From NCBI GenBank assembly GCA_964434535.1, contig CAYSWA010000008.1:31915-95914 (forward strand): 64,000 nucleotides of DNA, written 5' to 3'. The DNA is from SM23-32 sp964434535. GTDB taxonomy: Bacteria > Planctomycetota > Brocadiia > SM23-32. Under the pieces are notes generated by a model, which saw only the letters and a list, made by a program, of their open reading frames with translations, made no database searches and was not told the DNA's origin. A program made the position numbers and the translations under genes. Positions within the stretch are counted from its first letter, which is position 1; each line of letters opens with the position of its first letter. Below are positions 27,354-36,021 of this stretch, in pieces.

Positions 27354-30095
27354 TCAGCCGGCCCGGCGCGCGCCGGGGGCGCCTGTCCGGGCGTCGAGCA
27401 CGCGCTCGAAGAGCCGGACGAAGTCACTGACGACGCGGCCCCAGTGATAGCGCTTGAGGGCCTTCTTGCGGGCCCAGCGGCCCATCAGGTTCATCTCATC
27501 GGGGTGGTCGCAGGCCCAGTTGACCGCCTGCGCCAGGAGCTTCGGGCGGGCCGGCGCGATGACCAGCCCGTGCTTCTTATCCTTGACCACCCAGGGGTTG
27601 CCGCCCACGCCGGTGGTGATGAGCGGCAGCCCGGCCGCCATCGCCTCCAGCAGGGCCAGGCTGCATCCCTCGAAGTTGGACGGCAGGATGCACAGGTCGT
27701 AGTCGGCCAGGCGCGGGGCCAGCTCCTCGGCGCCGAGCCAGCCGAGCATGCGCACGTGCTCGCCGAGGCCGAGCGAGCCGATCTTGGAGCGCATCGCGTC
27801 GGCGTCCGGGCCGTCGCCGACAACGTCCAGGCGGAAGTCCGGCACGTGCTTTCGGACCAGGGGCAGCGCGTTGCAGAGCGTGCCGAGGCCCTTCTGTTCG
27901 TCAGCGAGCCGGCCGAAGAAGACGAAGCGCCTCAGCTCCCGCCCGGTCCTGTCCACGAAGGCGTCGAAGAAGGCGTCGCCGGCCGCGTTGGGGATGACGT
28001 AGACCTCCTCGGTGCGGCTGAAGCGCTGGGCGAGCACGTAGCGCACGAAGGGGGTGACGCCGACCACGAAGTCGGCGAGGCGGAAGATCGAGTTGTTGCC
28101 CCGCTCGGGCGGGTACTGCACGTTCTGGCACCAGATGCCGTGCGGGACGGCGGCGGCGCGGCAGGCGCCGATCAGCTCCGGGCTGGTGGCCCGCCACAGG
28201 GAGAGGCACAGGTCGGTCTGGCCCGCCCTTTCGGTCAGCTCGCGGGCGGCGGCGCGGTGGTAGGCCTCCAGGTCGGCCCCGCGCACCCAGGCGAGGCGGT
28301 AGCGCGTGCCGGGCAGCGGCTCGACGGGGCGGGCGTGGATGAAGGGCGTCTCGTTGTGGACGGCGCTCACCTCGCAGCCGGCCTCGACCAGGCGGTTGGC
28401 CACCTCGTGCAGGGCCCTCTCGGCGCCGCCCGCGCCGGGCTGGTTGTGCGAGAAGAGGCAGAGGCGCGGCCGCGAGCCCCCCCGGCGGGCGCGGGCCGGC
28501 ATCGGCGTCTCTTTGTCCGGGCTCAGCAGCAGCTCCAGCTCGCCGGCCAGCTTGCGGGCCCAGAGCACGCGGAACGGCCGGAAGCCGTACGAGGCCCCGT
28601 AGAGCCGCCAGGTCGAGCTGGCGCCGTCCAGGTAGCCGACCGATTCCTCGGTGAAGTAGCGCCGGTGCGTCGGGTCCGAGACGGCCTTCTGGCCGGGGAA
28701 GAGCGGCACGATGATCTCGACCGTCGCCCCCGGCTTGCAGGCCCTCCATATCTCGTTCATCAGCTCGACGAACCCCTCGCCGACGTGCTCCAGCAGGTTG
28801 TCGGCGACCAGCTCGTCCACCGAGTCCGTTGCCAGGGGGATGCCGTCGCGCAGGTCGCAGACCACGTCGGCGGCACTCTCGGGGTCGATGTCGATGCCGA
28901 CGTGCCCCCGGCGCTTGTAGCGCCCGCAGCCGAGGTCGACCTTGACCTCGCGGCGGGCGGGGCGGGCAGGCGGGGCGGGCGGCGCCGGCTCGCGTTCCTT
29001 GCGTTCACCGAATACCTCCTCGATGACCCGGTCCGCCGTGATCAGCTCCATGCAGCGGTGGCGCTCGCACTCGTCCCAGCTCGGCAGGTACTGGCAGGGG
29101 CGGCAGCCGAGGTCGGCGGCGATCACGCGCACCGCGGGGCCGCCCGGCAGGTTCTTGGCCTCCAGCGTGGGGCCGAACAGCACGTAGGTGCGGGCGCCGA
29201 CGGCGCCGGCGACGTGCGCGGGGCCGCTGTCGTTGGCGATCAGCAGCCCGGCCCGGCGGATCACCTCGGCGCTCTCGGGGATGGAGCAGCGCCCCAGCAG
29301 GTTCACCACGCCGGCCGGCCAGTCGCCGGGGTTGAACTGCTCAGCCTCGAGCGACCCGCCGATCAGGCCGACCTGGAAGCCGCGCTCCGTCAGCCGGCGC
29401 GTCAGCTCCGGCCAATGCGGCCATCGCTTGCGCTGCCACTGCGGGTCGGGGTGCGCCGTGTCGGAGACGAGCGCCACGGGCCGGCCGGGCGCGAAGGGCC
29501 ACTCGCCGGGCCGCCTCTCGCAGTGCGGGGCCGGCATCGGCCCCTCGTAGCCGAGCGTGCGGGCCAGGTCGAGGTGGAACTCGGACTCGTGGCGCTTGTG
29601 GTCCCAGAACTTGACCTCCACCGCCGGCGCCTCGCCCGAGCCGACCAGCTCGGACTGCGCCTTCTGGAACTGGCCGGACCAGATCGAAAGCAGCAGGACG
29701 TCGCGCTGCGGCGAGGGGTCGAAGTGCTCAAGCTCCGTGCAGGCCGCCACCAGCTCCCAGCCCTCGACCACCTCGAGGGCCGGGTAGTGCCCGACCACCT
29801 CGATCTCGGCGTGGGGGTAGAGTTCCTTGAGCGCCCGCACGGCCGGCGTGAGCATCACCATGTTGCCGATGCCCTGCACCATGGCGACGGCGATGCGCAG
29901 CGGCGCCTCCCGGAACTGCCGGCGCATGAACGCCGCCGACTCCGGCGTGGCCTGCCCGAGCCGGAAGGCGAGCACCAGGCGGAACGCCTGGCGCAGGGCG
30001 CCGGCCGCGATCCACTGCTCGGCGAGCCCGCGCACCCGCTGCCACGAGTCGAGCGTGAGCATGCGCGGGCCGGCGCAGTTCAACTCATCGGTCAT
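27354..30095 (-). CDS. Triple fusion: GT9 glycosyltransferase, SAM methyltransferase, GT4 glycosyltransferase
   Basis: 913 residues in three clear blocks. Residues 66-365 resemble heptosyltransferases (GT9): 'VQGIGNMVMLTPAVRALKEL' and 'LIANDSGPAHVAGAVGARTY'. Residues 384-525 form a class I methyltransferase ('VKVDLGCGRYKRRGHVGIDI', 'NLLEHVGEGFVELMNEIWRA'). Residues 543-905 form a GT4 enzyme ('HNQPGAGGAERALHEVANRL', later 'LPSNFEGCSLALLEAMAAGL'). A Pro-rich linker separates the first two. One polypeptide could therefore add two sugars and a methyl group in sequence. No membrane segment. It is the third gene of the operon and follows the GT2 gene by 12 bases. Confidence 0.92.
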   Translation of the reverse strand: MTDELNCAGPRMLTLDSWQRVRGLAEQWIAAGALRQAFRLVLAFRLGQATPESAAFMRRQFREAPLRIAVAMVQGIGNMVMLTPAVRALKELYPHAEIEVVGHYPALEVVEGWELVAACTELEHFDPSPQRDVLLLSIWSGQFQKAQSELVGSGEAPAVEVKFWDHKRHESEFHLDLARTLGYEGPMPAPHCERRPGEWPFAPGRPVALVSDTAHPDPQWQRKRWPHWPELTRRLTERGFQVGLIGGSLEAEQFNPGDWPAGVVNLLGRCSIPESAEVIRRAGLLIANDSGPAHVAGAVGARTYVLFGPTLEAKNLPGGPAVRVIAADLGCRPCQYLPSWDECERHRCMELITADRVIEEVFGERKEREPAPPAPPARPARREVKVDLGCGRYKRRGHVGIDIDPESAADVVCDLRDGIPLATDSVDELVADNLLEHVGEGFVELMNEIWRACKPGATVEIIVPLFPGQKAVSDPTHRRYFTEESVGYLDGASSTWRLYGASYGFRPFRVLWARKLAGELELLLSPDKETPMPARARRGGSRPRLCLFSHNQPGAGGAERALHEVANRLVEAGCEVSAVHNETPFIHARPVEPLPGTRYRLAWVRGADLEAYHRAAARELTERAGQTDLCLSLWRATSPELIGACRAAAVPHGIWCQNVQYPPERGNNSIFRLADFVVGVTPFVRYVLAQRFSRTEEVYVIPNAAGDAFFDAFVDRTGRELRRFVFFGRLADEQKGLGTLCNALPLVRKHVPDFRLDVVGDGPDADAMRSKIGSLGLGEHVRMLGWLGAEELAPRLADYDLCILPSNFEGCSLALLEAMAAGLPLITTGVGGNPWVVKDKKHGLVIAPARPKLLAQAVNWACDHPDEMNLMGRWARKKALKRYHWGRVVSDFVRLFERVLDARTGAPGARRAG

Positions 30096-30107
30096 GCGTC
30101 CTGTCCC

Positions 30108-31496
30108 TCAGGTCCGTTTCATGTCGGCGAGCGCCGCCTCCAGGTCGCCGGGCGATGCGCCGGCGGCCTCATCGGGCGGCGGCAGGTGCTCGATGCGCTT
30201 CCATATCTCGTTGTATTGGAGCCACTTGCGGTAGTCGCGCAGGATCGGCCTCAGCAGGTAGGTCAGCTCCTCGGGGGTGCGGGCGGGCTGGCCCTTCACC
30301 GTCTCCCCGCGGAAGCGGTCCGGCCCGTCGAAGCTCTCCTCGATGCGCTTCAGCTCGGCCTCGACCGCCGCCGGGTCGATCTGCCTCTCGTCCAGCTCGC
30401 GCCGCACGGCGAGTCGCCCGGCCGGGGGCAGCTCCTCGATCGGCATGCCCATGTTGCGCCGGAACCAGTACGGCGCCCCCGCGATGCACTTGGCCTTCCA
30501 CGAGGCGAAGGTCAGCCGGTGCAGGTGGTAGCTGACGATGCCCGTCTCCACGTAGACGCGGCAGCCGTGCTCCTGCTGCCAGACCTTGCCCAGGCCCTGG
30601 TCGCTGCCCCAGGCGAGCGTCGGGTCGTAGGTGCCGAAGCGGCGGTACGCCTCGCGCAGCGCGCTCAGGTTGCAGGTGACGAACCAGGTATAGTCGCCCA
30701 GGAACCGCGGCCGGGGCCGGTGCAGCGCCGTGTAGAGCGGCACCGACTCGTGCAGGTAGCAGAACAGGTGGCGCAGGTAGTGCGGCCCGAACCGCCGCCC
30801 GCCGGCGATCACCACGCGGGGGTCGAAGCCGAACTCCTCGTGGCGGGCGTAGTGCTCGGCCAGGGCGGTGCGCGAGAGGATGCTGTCCTGGTTGATCTGG
30901 AGCACGACGCGCCCGCCGCAGTGGGCGAGGCCCTCGTTGCGCGCCAGGGGGATCGATGCCTCGGGGATGCGCCGCACCAGCAGCCGGTCGGCGAAGTGCC
31001 CGGCCCAGCGGCCCGTGACGCCGTCCAGCTCCCGCCACTCGGCCTCGTCCATGCCGTTGGCCACGGCCACGACCTCGAAGCGCTCGGGCGCGAAGCTCTG
31101 CGCGCAGAGCGCGTCGAGGCAGCGGTCGAAGACGTCGAGGTGCCCCCTGACGGGGACGAGGACCGAGACGTCGGTGCGGTCCGGTGCGGCCGGCGCGGAG
31201 GCATCCCCCTGGAGGGCGGCCTCGGAGGGCGTGCCGAGCGCCCGGCAGGCGGCGCGCAGGTTCGCCCTCGCCTCGGCGTGGCCCTCCTCCAGGCGGAGCG
31301 CGCGGGCGAAGTAGCCGAGGCTCTCGCGGCGGCGCCCCATGGCGAAGGCGATGGCGCCCATGTCGTTGAGGGCGTCGGCGCTTGCGGGCTCGGCCTGGAT
31401 CAGGAGCGAGCAGGCGCGCAGGGCGCCCTCCAGGTCGCCGCGCTCGTAGCACGCCTGCACCCGGGCGCGGAGCGCGCCGGCGTCACTCTCCGTCAT
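30108..31496 (-). CDS. TPR-GT2 glycosyltransferase
   Basis: 462 residues. Two TPR units make up residues 1-95 ('ALNDMGAIAFAMGRRRESLG'). A GT2 catalytic domain follows ('VSVLVPVRGHLDVFDRCLDA' near 113, then 'NEGLAHCGGRVVLQINQDSI', in which 'NQD' stands at the DxD position). The DxD variant is atypical but such changes occur in the family. A C-terminal helical region ends the protein. It overlaps the methyltransferase gene by 14 bases, so the two are coupled. TPR plus GT2 in a flagellum-linked operon again suggests protein glycosylation; the acceptor is not shown. Confidence 0.88.
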   Translation of the reverse strand: MTESDAGALRARVQACYERGDLEGALRACSLLIQAEPASADALNDMGAIAFAMGRRRESLGYFARALRLEEGHAEARANLRAACRALGTPSEAALQGDASAPAAPDRTDVSVLVPVRGHLDVFDRCLDALCAQSFAPERFEVVAVANGMDEAEWRELDGVTGRWAGHFADRLLVRRIPEASIPLARNEGLAHCGGRVVLQINQDSILSRTALAEHYARHEEFGFDPRVVIAGGRRFGPHYLRHLFCYLHESVPLYTALHRPRPRFLGDYTWFVTCNLSALREAYRRFGTYDPTLAWGSDQGLGKVWQQEHGCRVYVETGIVSYHLHRLTFASWKAKCIAGAPYWFRRNMGMPIEELPPAGRLAVRRELDERQIDPAAVEAELKRIEESFDGPDRFRGETVKGQPARTPEELTYLLRPILRDYRKWLQYNEIWKRIEHLPPPDEAAGASPGDLEAALADMKRT

Positions 31497-32247
31497 GGCG
31501 CCCTCCGTTCGCGTCCGGTCGGTCGGTCGGCCTGATGCAGAGGAAGACGTCCAGCTCGCCTCCGAGCCGGTGGCGGGCGGCCACGCCTGGGCCGAGCCGG
31601 CGCAGGTAGTCGTCCTGGCGCACGTGGAAGCCGGCCTGGCGGAGCCGCAGCGGGTAGTCGTGGCCGTAGGCGCGCACGTGGTCCTTCTGCCCGAAGGCGC
31701 GCTCGCGCTCCTCGGGGGTGACGATGCTCGGGTCCTCGAAGGTGACTTCGCGGCCGGGCTCGGTCGGCGAGTGGAGGATGGCCCAGCCGCCGGGCTTGAG
31801 CACGCGGAAGACCTCGCGCATGGCGCGGCGGTCGTCGGGCACGTGCTCCAGCACGTGCACGGCGAGCACGGCGTCGAAGAGCCCGTCGCGGAAGAGGATG
31901 TCGGTGATGTCCATGCGCAGCTCGGCGCGCGCTCCCTCCAGGTCGGCCGCGACGTAGTCGACGTTCGGCATCCGCCTGAGCAGGTCGCGCAGGACGGGCG
32001 TCGGCGAGAAGTGGAGCACGCGCAGCTCCTCGGTGAGCAGGTTGGTGCGGTTGACCATGTAGAGCCAGAGCGCGCGGTGGCGCTCCAGCGACGCGCAGCC
32101 GGGGCACTTGCGGTTCGGCCTCTTGCGCCGGCCGCCGGCCGGCAGGAACTCGGCGCAATGCCCCCCGCAGCATGGGCAGATCAGGCCGGCCGGCTCGCCG
32201 CGCCCGCGCGCCGGCGCTTCCCCCTGCATGGCCGCCGTCTCGCTCAT
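31483..32247 (-). CDS. SAM-dependent methyltransferase with N-terminal zinc ribbon
   Basis: 254 residues. Residues 22-55 contain 'CPCCGGHC' and 'CPGC', a four-Cys zinc site. The class I methyltransferase core follows with 'LFDAVLAVHVLEHVPDDRRA' and 'EVFRVLKPGGWAILHSPTEP'. The first glycine-rich SAM motif is degenerate ('VLHFSPTPVLRDLL'), as in some sugar methyltransferase families. ATG at 32247 has GGAAAGGGAAC just upstream. It is the first gene of the glycan operon, preceded at about 80 bases by a sigma-54 type site. A role in methylating a sugar or a carrier is likely. Confidence 0.85.
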   Translation of the reverse strand: MSETAAMQGEAPARGRGEPAGLICPCCGGHCAEFLPAGGRRKRPNRKCPGCASLERHRALWLYMVNRTNLLTEELRVLHFSPTPVLRDLLRRMPNVDYVAADLEGARAELRMDITDILFRDGLFDAVLAVHVLEHVPDDRRAMREVFRVLKPGGWAILHSPTEPGREVTFEDPSIVTPEERERAFGQKDHVRAYGHDYPLRLRQAGFHVRQDDYLRRLGPGVAARHRLGGELDVFLCIRPTDRPDANGGRHDGE

Positions 32248-32326
32248 GTTCCCTTTCCCCGCGCTGGCTGAGCGCGCTCGCCGCCGGCGCCCGTCCGGCG
32301 GCGCACCGGCCCGGGCGGGGCCGAAG

Positions 32327-32342
32327 TGCAAAGGTCGTGCCG
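32327..32342 (-). promoter_or_regulatory. Sigma-54 promoter candidate for the glycan operon
   Basis: Minus strand CGGCAC (32342-32337), five bases, TTGCA (32331-32327). The only deviation is C for the first T of the -24 box, and the GG/GC spacing is exact. The predicted start is near 32316, giving a leader of about 70 bases. Confidence 0.7.
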
Positions 32343-32692
32343 GCCGCCCGCCGGGCCGGCTGGCGGGCTCCCTGGGGCTCTGAGCGCGCCGCGCGGGGGG
32401 TGGGCGCGTTGCGTTTCCCAACCGCCGATGGAGATGCCAACGGCCCGGCGGGCGCGATAGCGTGATATCAGGGGCAGAAAAAGCGCGTGAGCCCCAGGCC
32501 GCCGAAACCGTCGTGCAGAGCCGCCAGAGCGCCTGTGGCGTATTGGCGTTGCAGCGAGGGCGCGCCCTTTCCGAGAATAGGGACCTTCAGCGCCGCCGCA
32601 GCGTGATCCCGCCCCGGTGCCGGTCTGCGTGCCGGCGCCGGGATGGAACGCGAGGTGCTTCTGCGACCTAGCCTCGGAGTGTGAGGGTGACC
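32343..32692. other. Intergenic stretch between divergent glycan operon and HD-GYP gene
   Basis: About 350 bases without a convincing gene. A weak sigma-70-like pair (TTGCAG, 18 bases, GAGAAT, near 32549-32578) could serve the HD-GYP gene. Nothing else was recognised. Confidence 0.4.
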
Positions 32693-34459
32693 ATGGCCAC
32701 TGACGACGCAGAGGCCGGCGAGAGCCAGGCCCCGCTGGAAATCCACCCGCGACTGCTGCGCCCCGCCACGTTCCCGCCCTTCGGCATCTACGTGCGCAAA
32801 CCGGGCAACGGCAAGCTGCTGCGCTTCCGCAAGGCCGATGAGCCGGTCTACGCCAACACGTGGGACAGGCTGGAGGCGCACGGCTTCGCCACAGTGCACG
32901 TGCGCGGCGAGGACCGGGAGCTCTTCTACGACTACCTGGAGGAGAACCTGTCGGCGATCCTCTGCGCGGGCCAGGCGCCCGCCGCCGCCATCGCCCCCTG
33001 GGCCTACCGGCTGACCTGCCGGGGCATGGAGGACATGCTGGCGGGCCCGGACTCGTTCCGCCGCTACGAGCGGGTCAAGGAGCTGGTCTCGGCCCTGGTC
33101 CAGGTCATCCGCCGCCAGCCGGGCGTCGAGTGGACGATGGTCGAGCGCGGCCCCCTGCGCTACCACACGCACGTGCACTCGGTGAACGTCTGCGCGATGC
33201 TGGCCGGCCTCGCCGCCCGCTCGCTCGGCGTGGAGGACGCCGGGCTGCTGACCGAGATCGCGCTCGGGGCCGTCCTGCACGACATCGGCAAGGCCCTGGT
33301 CCCGCTGGAGATACTGGAGAAGCCCGGCGCACTGACCAGGCAGGAGTTCGCCCGGATCAAGAAACACCCCCGCGAGGGGCTCAGCATCGCCCGGCCCTTC
33401 CTGCGGCGCTCACCCACGGCCGAATCGATCATCTTCCAGCACCACGAGAACGCCTGCGGCGGCGGCTACCCGGAGGGGCGCAGCGGCGAGTCGATCAACG
33501 TCTTCGCCCGCGCCGCGCGCATCGTCGACGTCTTCGACGCCATCACCAGCAACCGCCCCTACGGGCGGGCCGTCGACGAGTACAGCGCCCTCAACACGAT
33601 GGTCTCCGAGATGCGGGGCCAGTTCGACATGGCGGTGCTGCGCAAGTTCATCCGCTACGTCGGCGCCCAGTGCGAGGCCCCCGCGCCCGAGGTAACCGCC
33701 GGCGCCCCGGCGAAGGAGCCCGAGCCGCAAGAAACGGTGCACCTGGCGCAGGCCGCGCCCGCCGCCCCCGACGAGGAGGAGTGCACCTCCTTCCTGGTCC
33801 AGGCCGTGCTCGAGGACGCCGGCCTCGCCGGCGACGCAGCGGCTGCGCCGGCAGCCGAGGAGACCCAGGACCTGACGGTGCGCCCGATCATCCGGCTCGA
33901 GCCCGTCGAAGCGCCGGAGCCCGCCGGGCCCGCCACGGCCGAGGCCGAGCCCGTCCTCGGGCCGTCCGCGCGCGAGCGGCTCCAGGCCATCGGTGAGCTG
34001 GCCGAGGCCCGCGCCGGCGACACGGCGCTGATGTCCGGCCTGGTCGGCGCGATCAGGCACGCGCTCTGCGGGCCCCTGGGCGAGGCGGCCCGGGCGGCGT
34101 CGGCTCCGCCGGCCGAGAGCGCCGCCGTCCGCTCGGCCCGCGAGACCGAGGAGTCCTTCGTGCGCGCCCTCTTCCCGCTGGTCTGGCAGGTGGACGAGTG
34201 GATCGGGCGCTTCAACCCGCTGCCCCGCCAGGCGGCGGAGACGGCCGCCGCCTGCGCCGACGCCCGCTCCTGCCTGCGCGCGCTGCGGGAGGACATCGTG
34301 GCCGTCCTCGAAGCGCACAACTGCGAGGTCATCGAGCGGGAAGGCAGCCCCGGTCCCGAGCGCGTCGGCTTCAACTACTGCGGCCGGCCCGCCGACGAGC
34401 CCGAGGCCCCGGCCCCCGTCGTCTTCTACCCCGAGCCGCCGAAGCGCAAGGCCGGCTGA
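32693..34459 (+). CDS. HD-GYP domain protein, putative cyclic-di-GMP phosphodiesterase
   Basis: 588 residues. An N-terminal region of about 150 residues resembles those often found before HD-GYP domains. The HD-GYP core spans about 155-335 with 'VLHDIGKALVPLEIL' (HD), 'FQHHENACGGGYPEG' (HH and GYP) and 'ARIVDVFDAITSNRPY'. The last 250 residues are Ala/Glu/Pro-rich and poorly structured, then helical. Intact metal-binding residues suggest an active phosphodiesterase that would lower c-di-GMP and favour motility. ATG at 32693 is preferred over GTG at 32681, since GAGGGTG lies just before it. It lies beside the flagellar and glycan clusters but on its own transcript. Confidence 0.9.
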   Translation: MATDDAEAGESQAPLEIHPRLLRPATFPPFGIYVRKPGNGKLLRFRKADEPVYANTWDRLEAHGFATVHVRGEDRELFYDYLEENLSAILCAGQAPAAAIAPWAYRLTCRGMEDMLAGPDSFRRYERVKELVSALVQVIRRQPGVEWTMVERGPLRYHTHVHSVNVCAMLAGLAARSLGVEDAGLLTEIALGAVLHDIGKALVPLEILEKPGALTRQEFARIKKHPREGLSIARPFLRRSPTAESIIFQHHENACGGGYPEGRSGESINVFARAARIVDVFDAITSNRPYGRAVDEYSALNTMVSEMRGQFDMAVLRKFIRYVGAQCEAPAPEVTAGAPAKEPEPQETVHLAQAAPAAPDEEECTSFLVQAVLEDAGLAGDAAAAPAAEETQDLTVRPIIRLEPVEAPEPAGPATAEAEPVLGPSARERLQAIGELAEARAGDTALMSGLVGAIRHALCGPLGEAARAASAPPAESAAVRSARETEESFVRALFPLVWQVDEWIGRFNPLPRQAAETAAACADARSCLRALREDIVAVLEAHNCEVIEREGSPGPERVGFNYCGRPADEPEAPAPVVFYPEPPKRKAG

Positions 34460-34467
34460 GCGGCGCG

Positions 34468-35799
34468 TCACGCTTCCGAGAGGTCGAGCACGGCCACCCA
34501 GTGGCCCTTGCCCGGGCAGCAGAGCGCCGCCGCCCCCTCCCCCACCAGGCACGACGCCTCCACCCAGGCGCCGCCCGCCGCCACGTCGTGCCAGCGCAGC
34601 TCGAGCGTGCCGGCGTCCGGCCCGACGTCGAGGGACGCGGCGCCGCCGTCGGGGAAGTAAACGGCGTAGCAGCGCCCGGGCTCGGCCAGGCAGTACGCGC
34701 CGTTCTCGCCGTGGCCGCCCAACAGGTCCGGGCGCGGCTCGCAACGGGTCACCTCTATCGCGTCGGTCACTTCGCGCGCCGCCCGGATCACGCGCTGCGC
34801 CGTCCGGCTCAGCCCGATGCCCGCCGGCGGGCGGTGGAATCGCGTCGCCGCACAGCCGGCGAAGACGTTCCGCCAGAACCGCTCCACGCCGTCCCGCGCA
34901 TCGCCGAAGCGCCCGCCGTCGGCGCCGTAGACCTTCACGTTGTTGAGCGGGCGCGGCCGGCCGGCGGTCCGCTCGCGCACCCCGAGCAGGCGGTCGTAGT
35001 GGACCCGGCCCGATTCGTGGTTGTTCTGGGAGACTTCGACGAAGCCGTAGGTCTGCGGGTGGTCGACGGTGGCGGCGTGCATCGGATGGCCCAGGTCCCA
35101 GGGGTCCCACATCTCGGTGGTGTGCACGCGCTTGCCGGCCCGGCCCGCCGCGTCCCTGACGTAGTCCGACCAGTAGGCGCCCCACTCCGGGCCGACCGAC
35201 GTCTCGTTGTCCATGCAGTAGAGCACGTGGTCGTACTGGAGCGAGTAGGCGAGCAGCTCGTCGACGAAGCGCTGCTGGAAGGCGAGCACGACGGGCAGGT
35301 CGAGGGCGGCCGGCACGGAGCGGAAGAACTCGTTCTCCGCCTTGCTCGGATGGGTCCCGACGTGCAGGGGCAGGCCGCTCTGGCGGGCGGTGTAGTTGCG
35401 GTTGTTGCGGGGGTTGAACGGGTTGCGGGCCCAGTTCTCGCGGTAGTAGTCGAAGGTGGCCCAGAGCTCGACCTGCACGACGACGCCGCCCCGGCGCGTC
35501 TCCTCCAGGAACGTGGCGAACCGCAGCCAGTATTCCCGGTCCGGCACGTCGAGGTCGTAGAGGCCCTCCACGCGGGCGAAGGGCCAGAGGTTGCCCTCGT
35601 CGCGGGAGGACATGGTGCAGCGCACGTAGTTGCCGCCGGCACCGGCCAGCGTGTCCAGGTGCGCGGCCAGGTCGGGGATCTGGAACAGGTTGTCCTCCAC
35701 CGATCCCCCCAGCAGCAGCGTCGGCCGGCCGCCGAGCTGCCAGTAGCGGGGGTTCCCCGCGCAGATGTCGATGGCGAGCCGCTCGTTCTCCGGGGCCAC
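34468..35799 (-). CDS. Glycoside-hydrolase-like (beta/alpha)8 barrel protein (DUF4038-like)
   Basis: 443 residues with no signal peptide. The N-terminal pattern 'YWQLGGRPTLLLGGSVEDNL' and 'GGNYVRCTMSSRDEG' resembles barrel proteins annotated as DUF4038 or apiosidase-like glycoside hydrolases. 'FVEVSQNNHESGRV' and 'YCMDNETSVGPEWGAYWSDY' could hold the catalytic acids (Glu in 'DNET'). The C-terminal 90 residues look like a small beta-sandwich. GTG at 35799 has GGAG eight bases upstream and was chosen over a TTG 33 bases earlier. It converges with the HD-GYP gene. Substrate unknown. Confidence 0.62.
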   Translation of the reverse strand: MAPENERLAIDICAGNPRYWQLGGRPTLLLGGSVEDNLFQIPDLAAHLDTLAGAGGNYVRCTMSSRDEGNLWPFARVEGLYDLDVPDREYWLRFATFLEETRRGGVVVQVELWATFDYYRENWARNPFNPRNNRNYTARQSGLPLHVGTHPSKAENEFFRSVPAALDLPVVLAFQQRFVDELLAYSLQYDHVLYCMDNETSVGPEWGAYWSDYVRDAAGRAGKRVHTTEMWDPWDLGHPMHAATVDHPQTYGFVEVSQNNHESGRVHYDRLLGVRERTAGRPRPLNNVKVYGADGGRFGDARDGVERFWRNVFAGCAATRFHRPPAGIGLSRTAQRVIRAAREVTDAIEVTRCEPRPDLLGGHGENGAYCLAEPGRCYAVYFPDGGAASLDVGPDAGTLELRWHDVAAGGAWVEASCLVGEGAAALCCPGKGHWVAVLDLSEA

Positions 35800-35942
35800 G
35801 GTCCGTCTCCTGCTCAGCCTGCCTGCCCGCAAGCGGCGCCATCATAGCCGATCCGCCGCGCCGCCGCTCGTCCCCGTCGTTGCAGTTGAGGTCAACCCCC
35901 ATTCCGTAATGCCCAATCCACAGCCCTGCAAGGCCCGCCGAC

Positions 35943-35971
35943 TTGACAGCGCGCGCCGCCTCTGGGATACT
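35943..35971 (+). promoter_or_regulatory. Sigma-70 promoter for psd
   Basis: TTGACA (35943-35948), 17 bases, GATACT (35966-35971). The -35 box and spacing are consensus. Predicted start is near 35978, about 45 bases before the psd start codon. Confidence 0.85.
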
Positions 35972-36021
35972 CGAACTGCTTTGCAGGCGTCCCCCCCCGT
36001 TCCAAGGCCGCGAGGCGCACT

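Noticed and set aside
32530..32555. Possible sigma-54 site (TGGC ... TTGCA) upstream of the HD-GYP gene
   Set aside because: The GG and GC pairs are two bases too far apart or far too close, and sigma-54 does not tolerate this.
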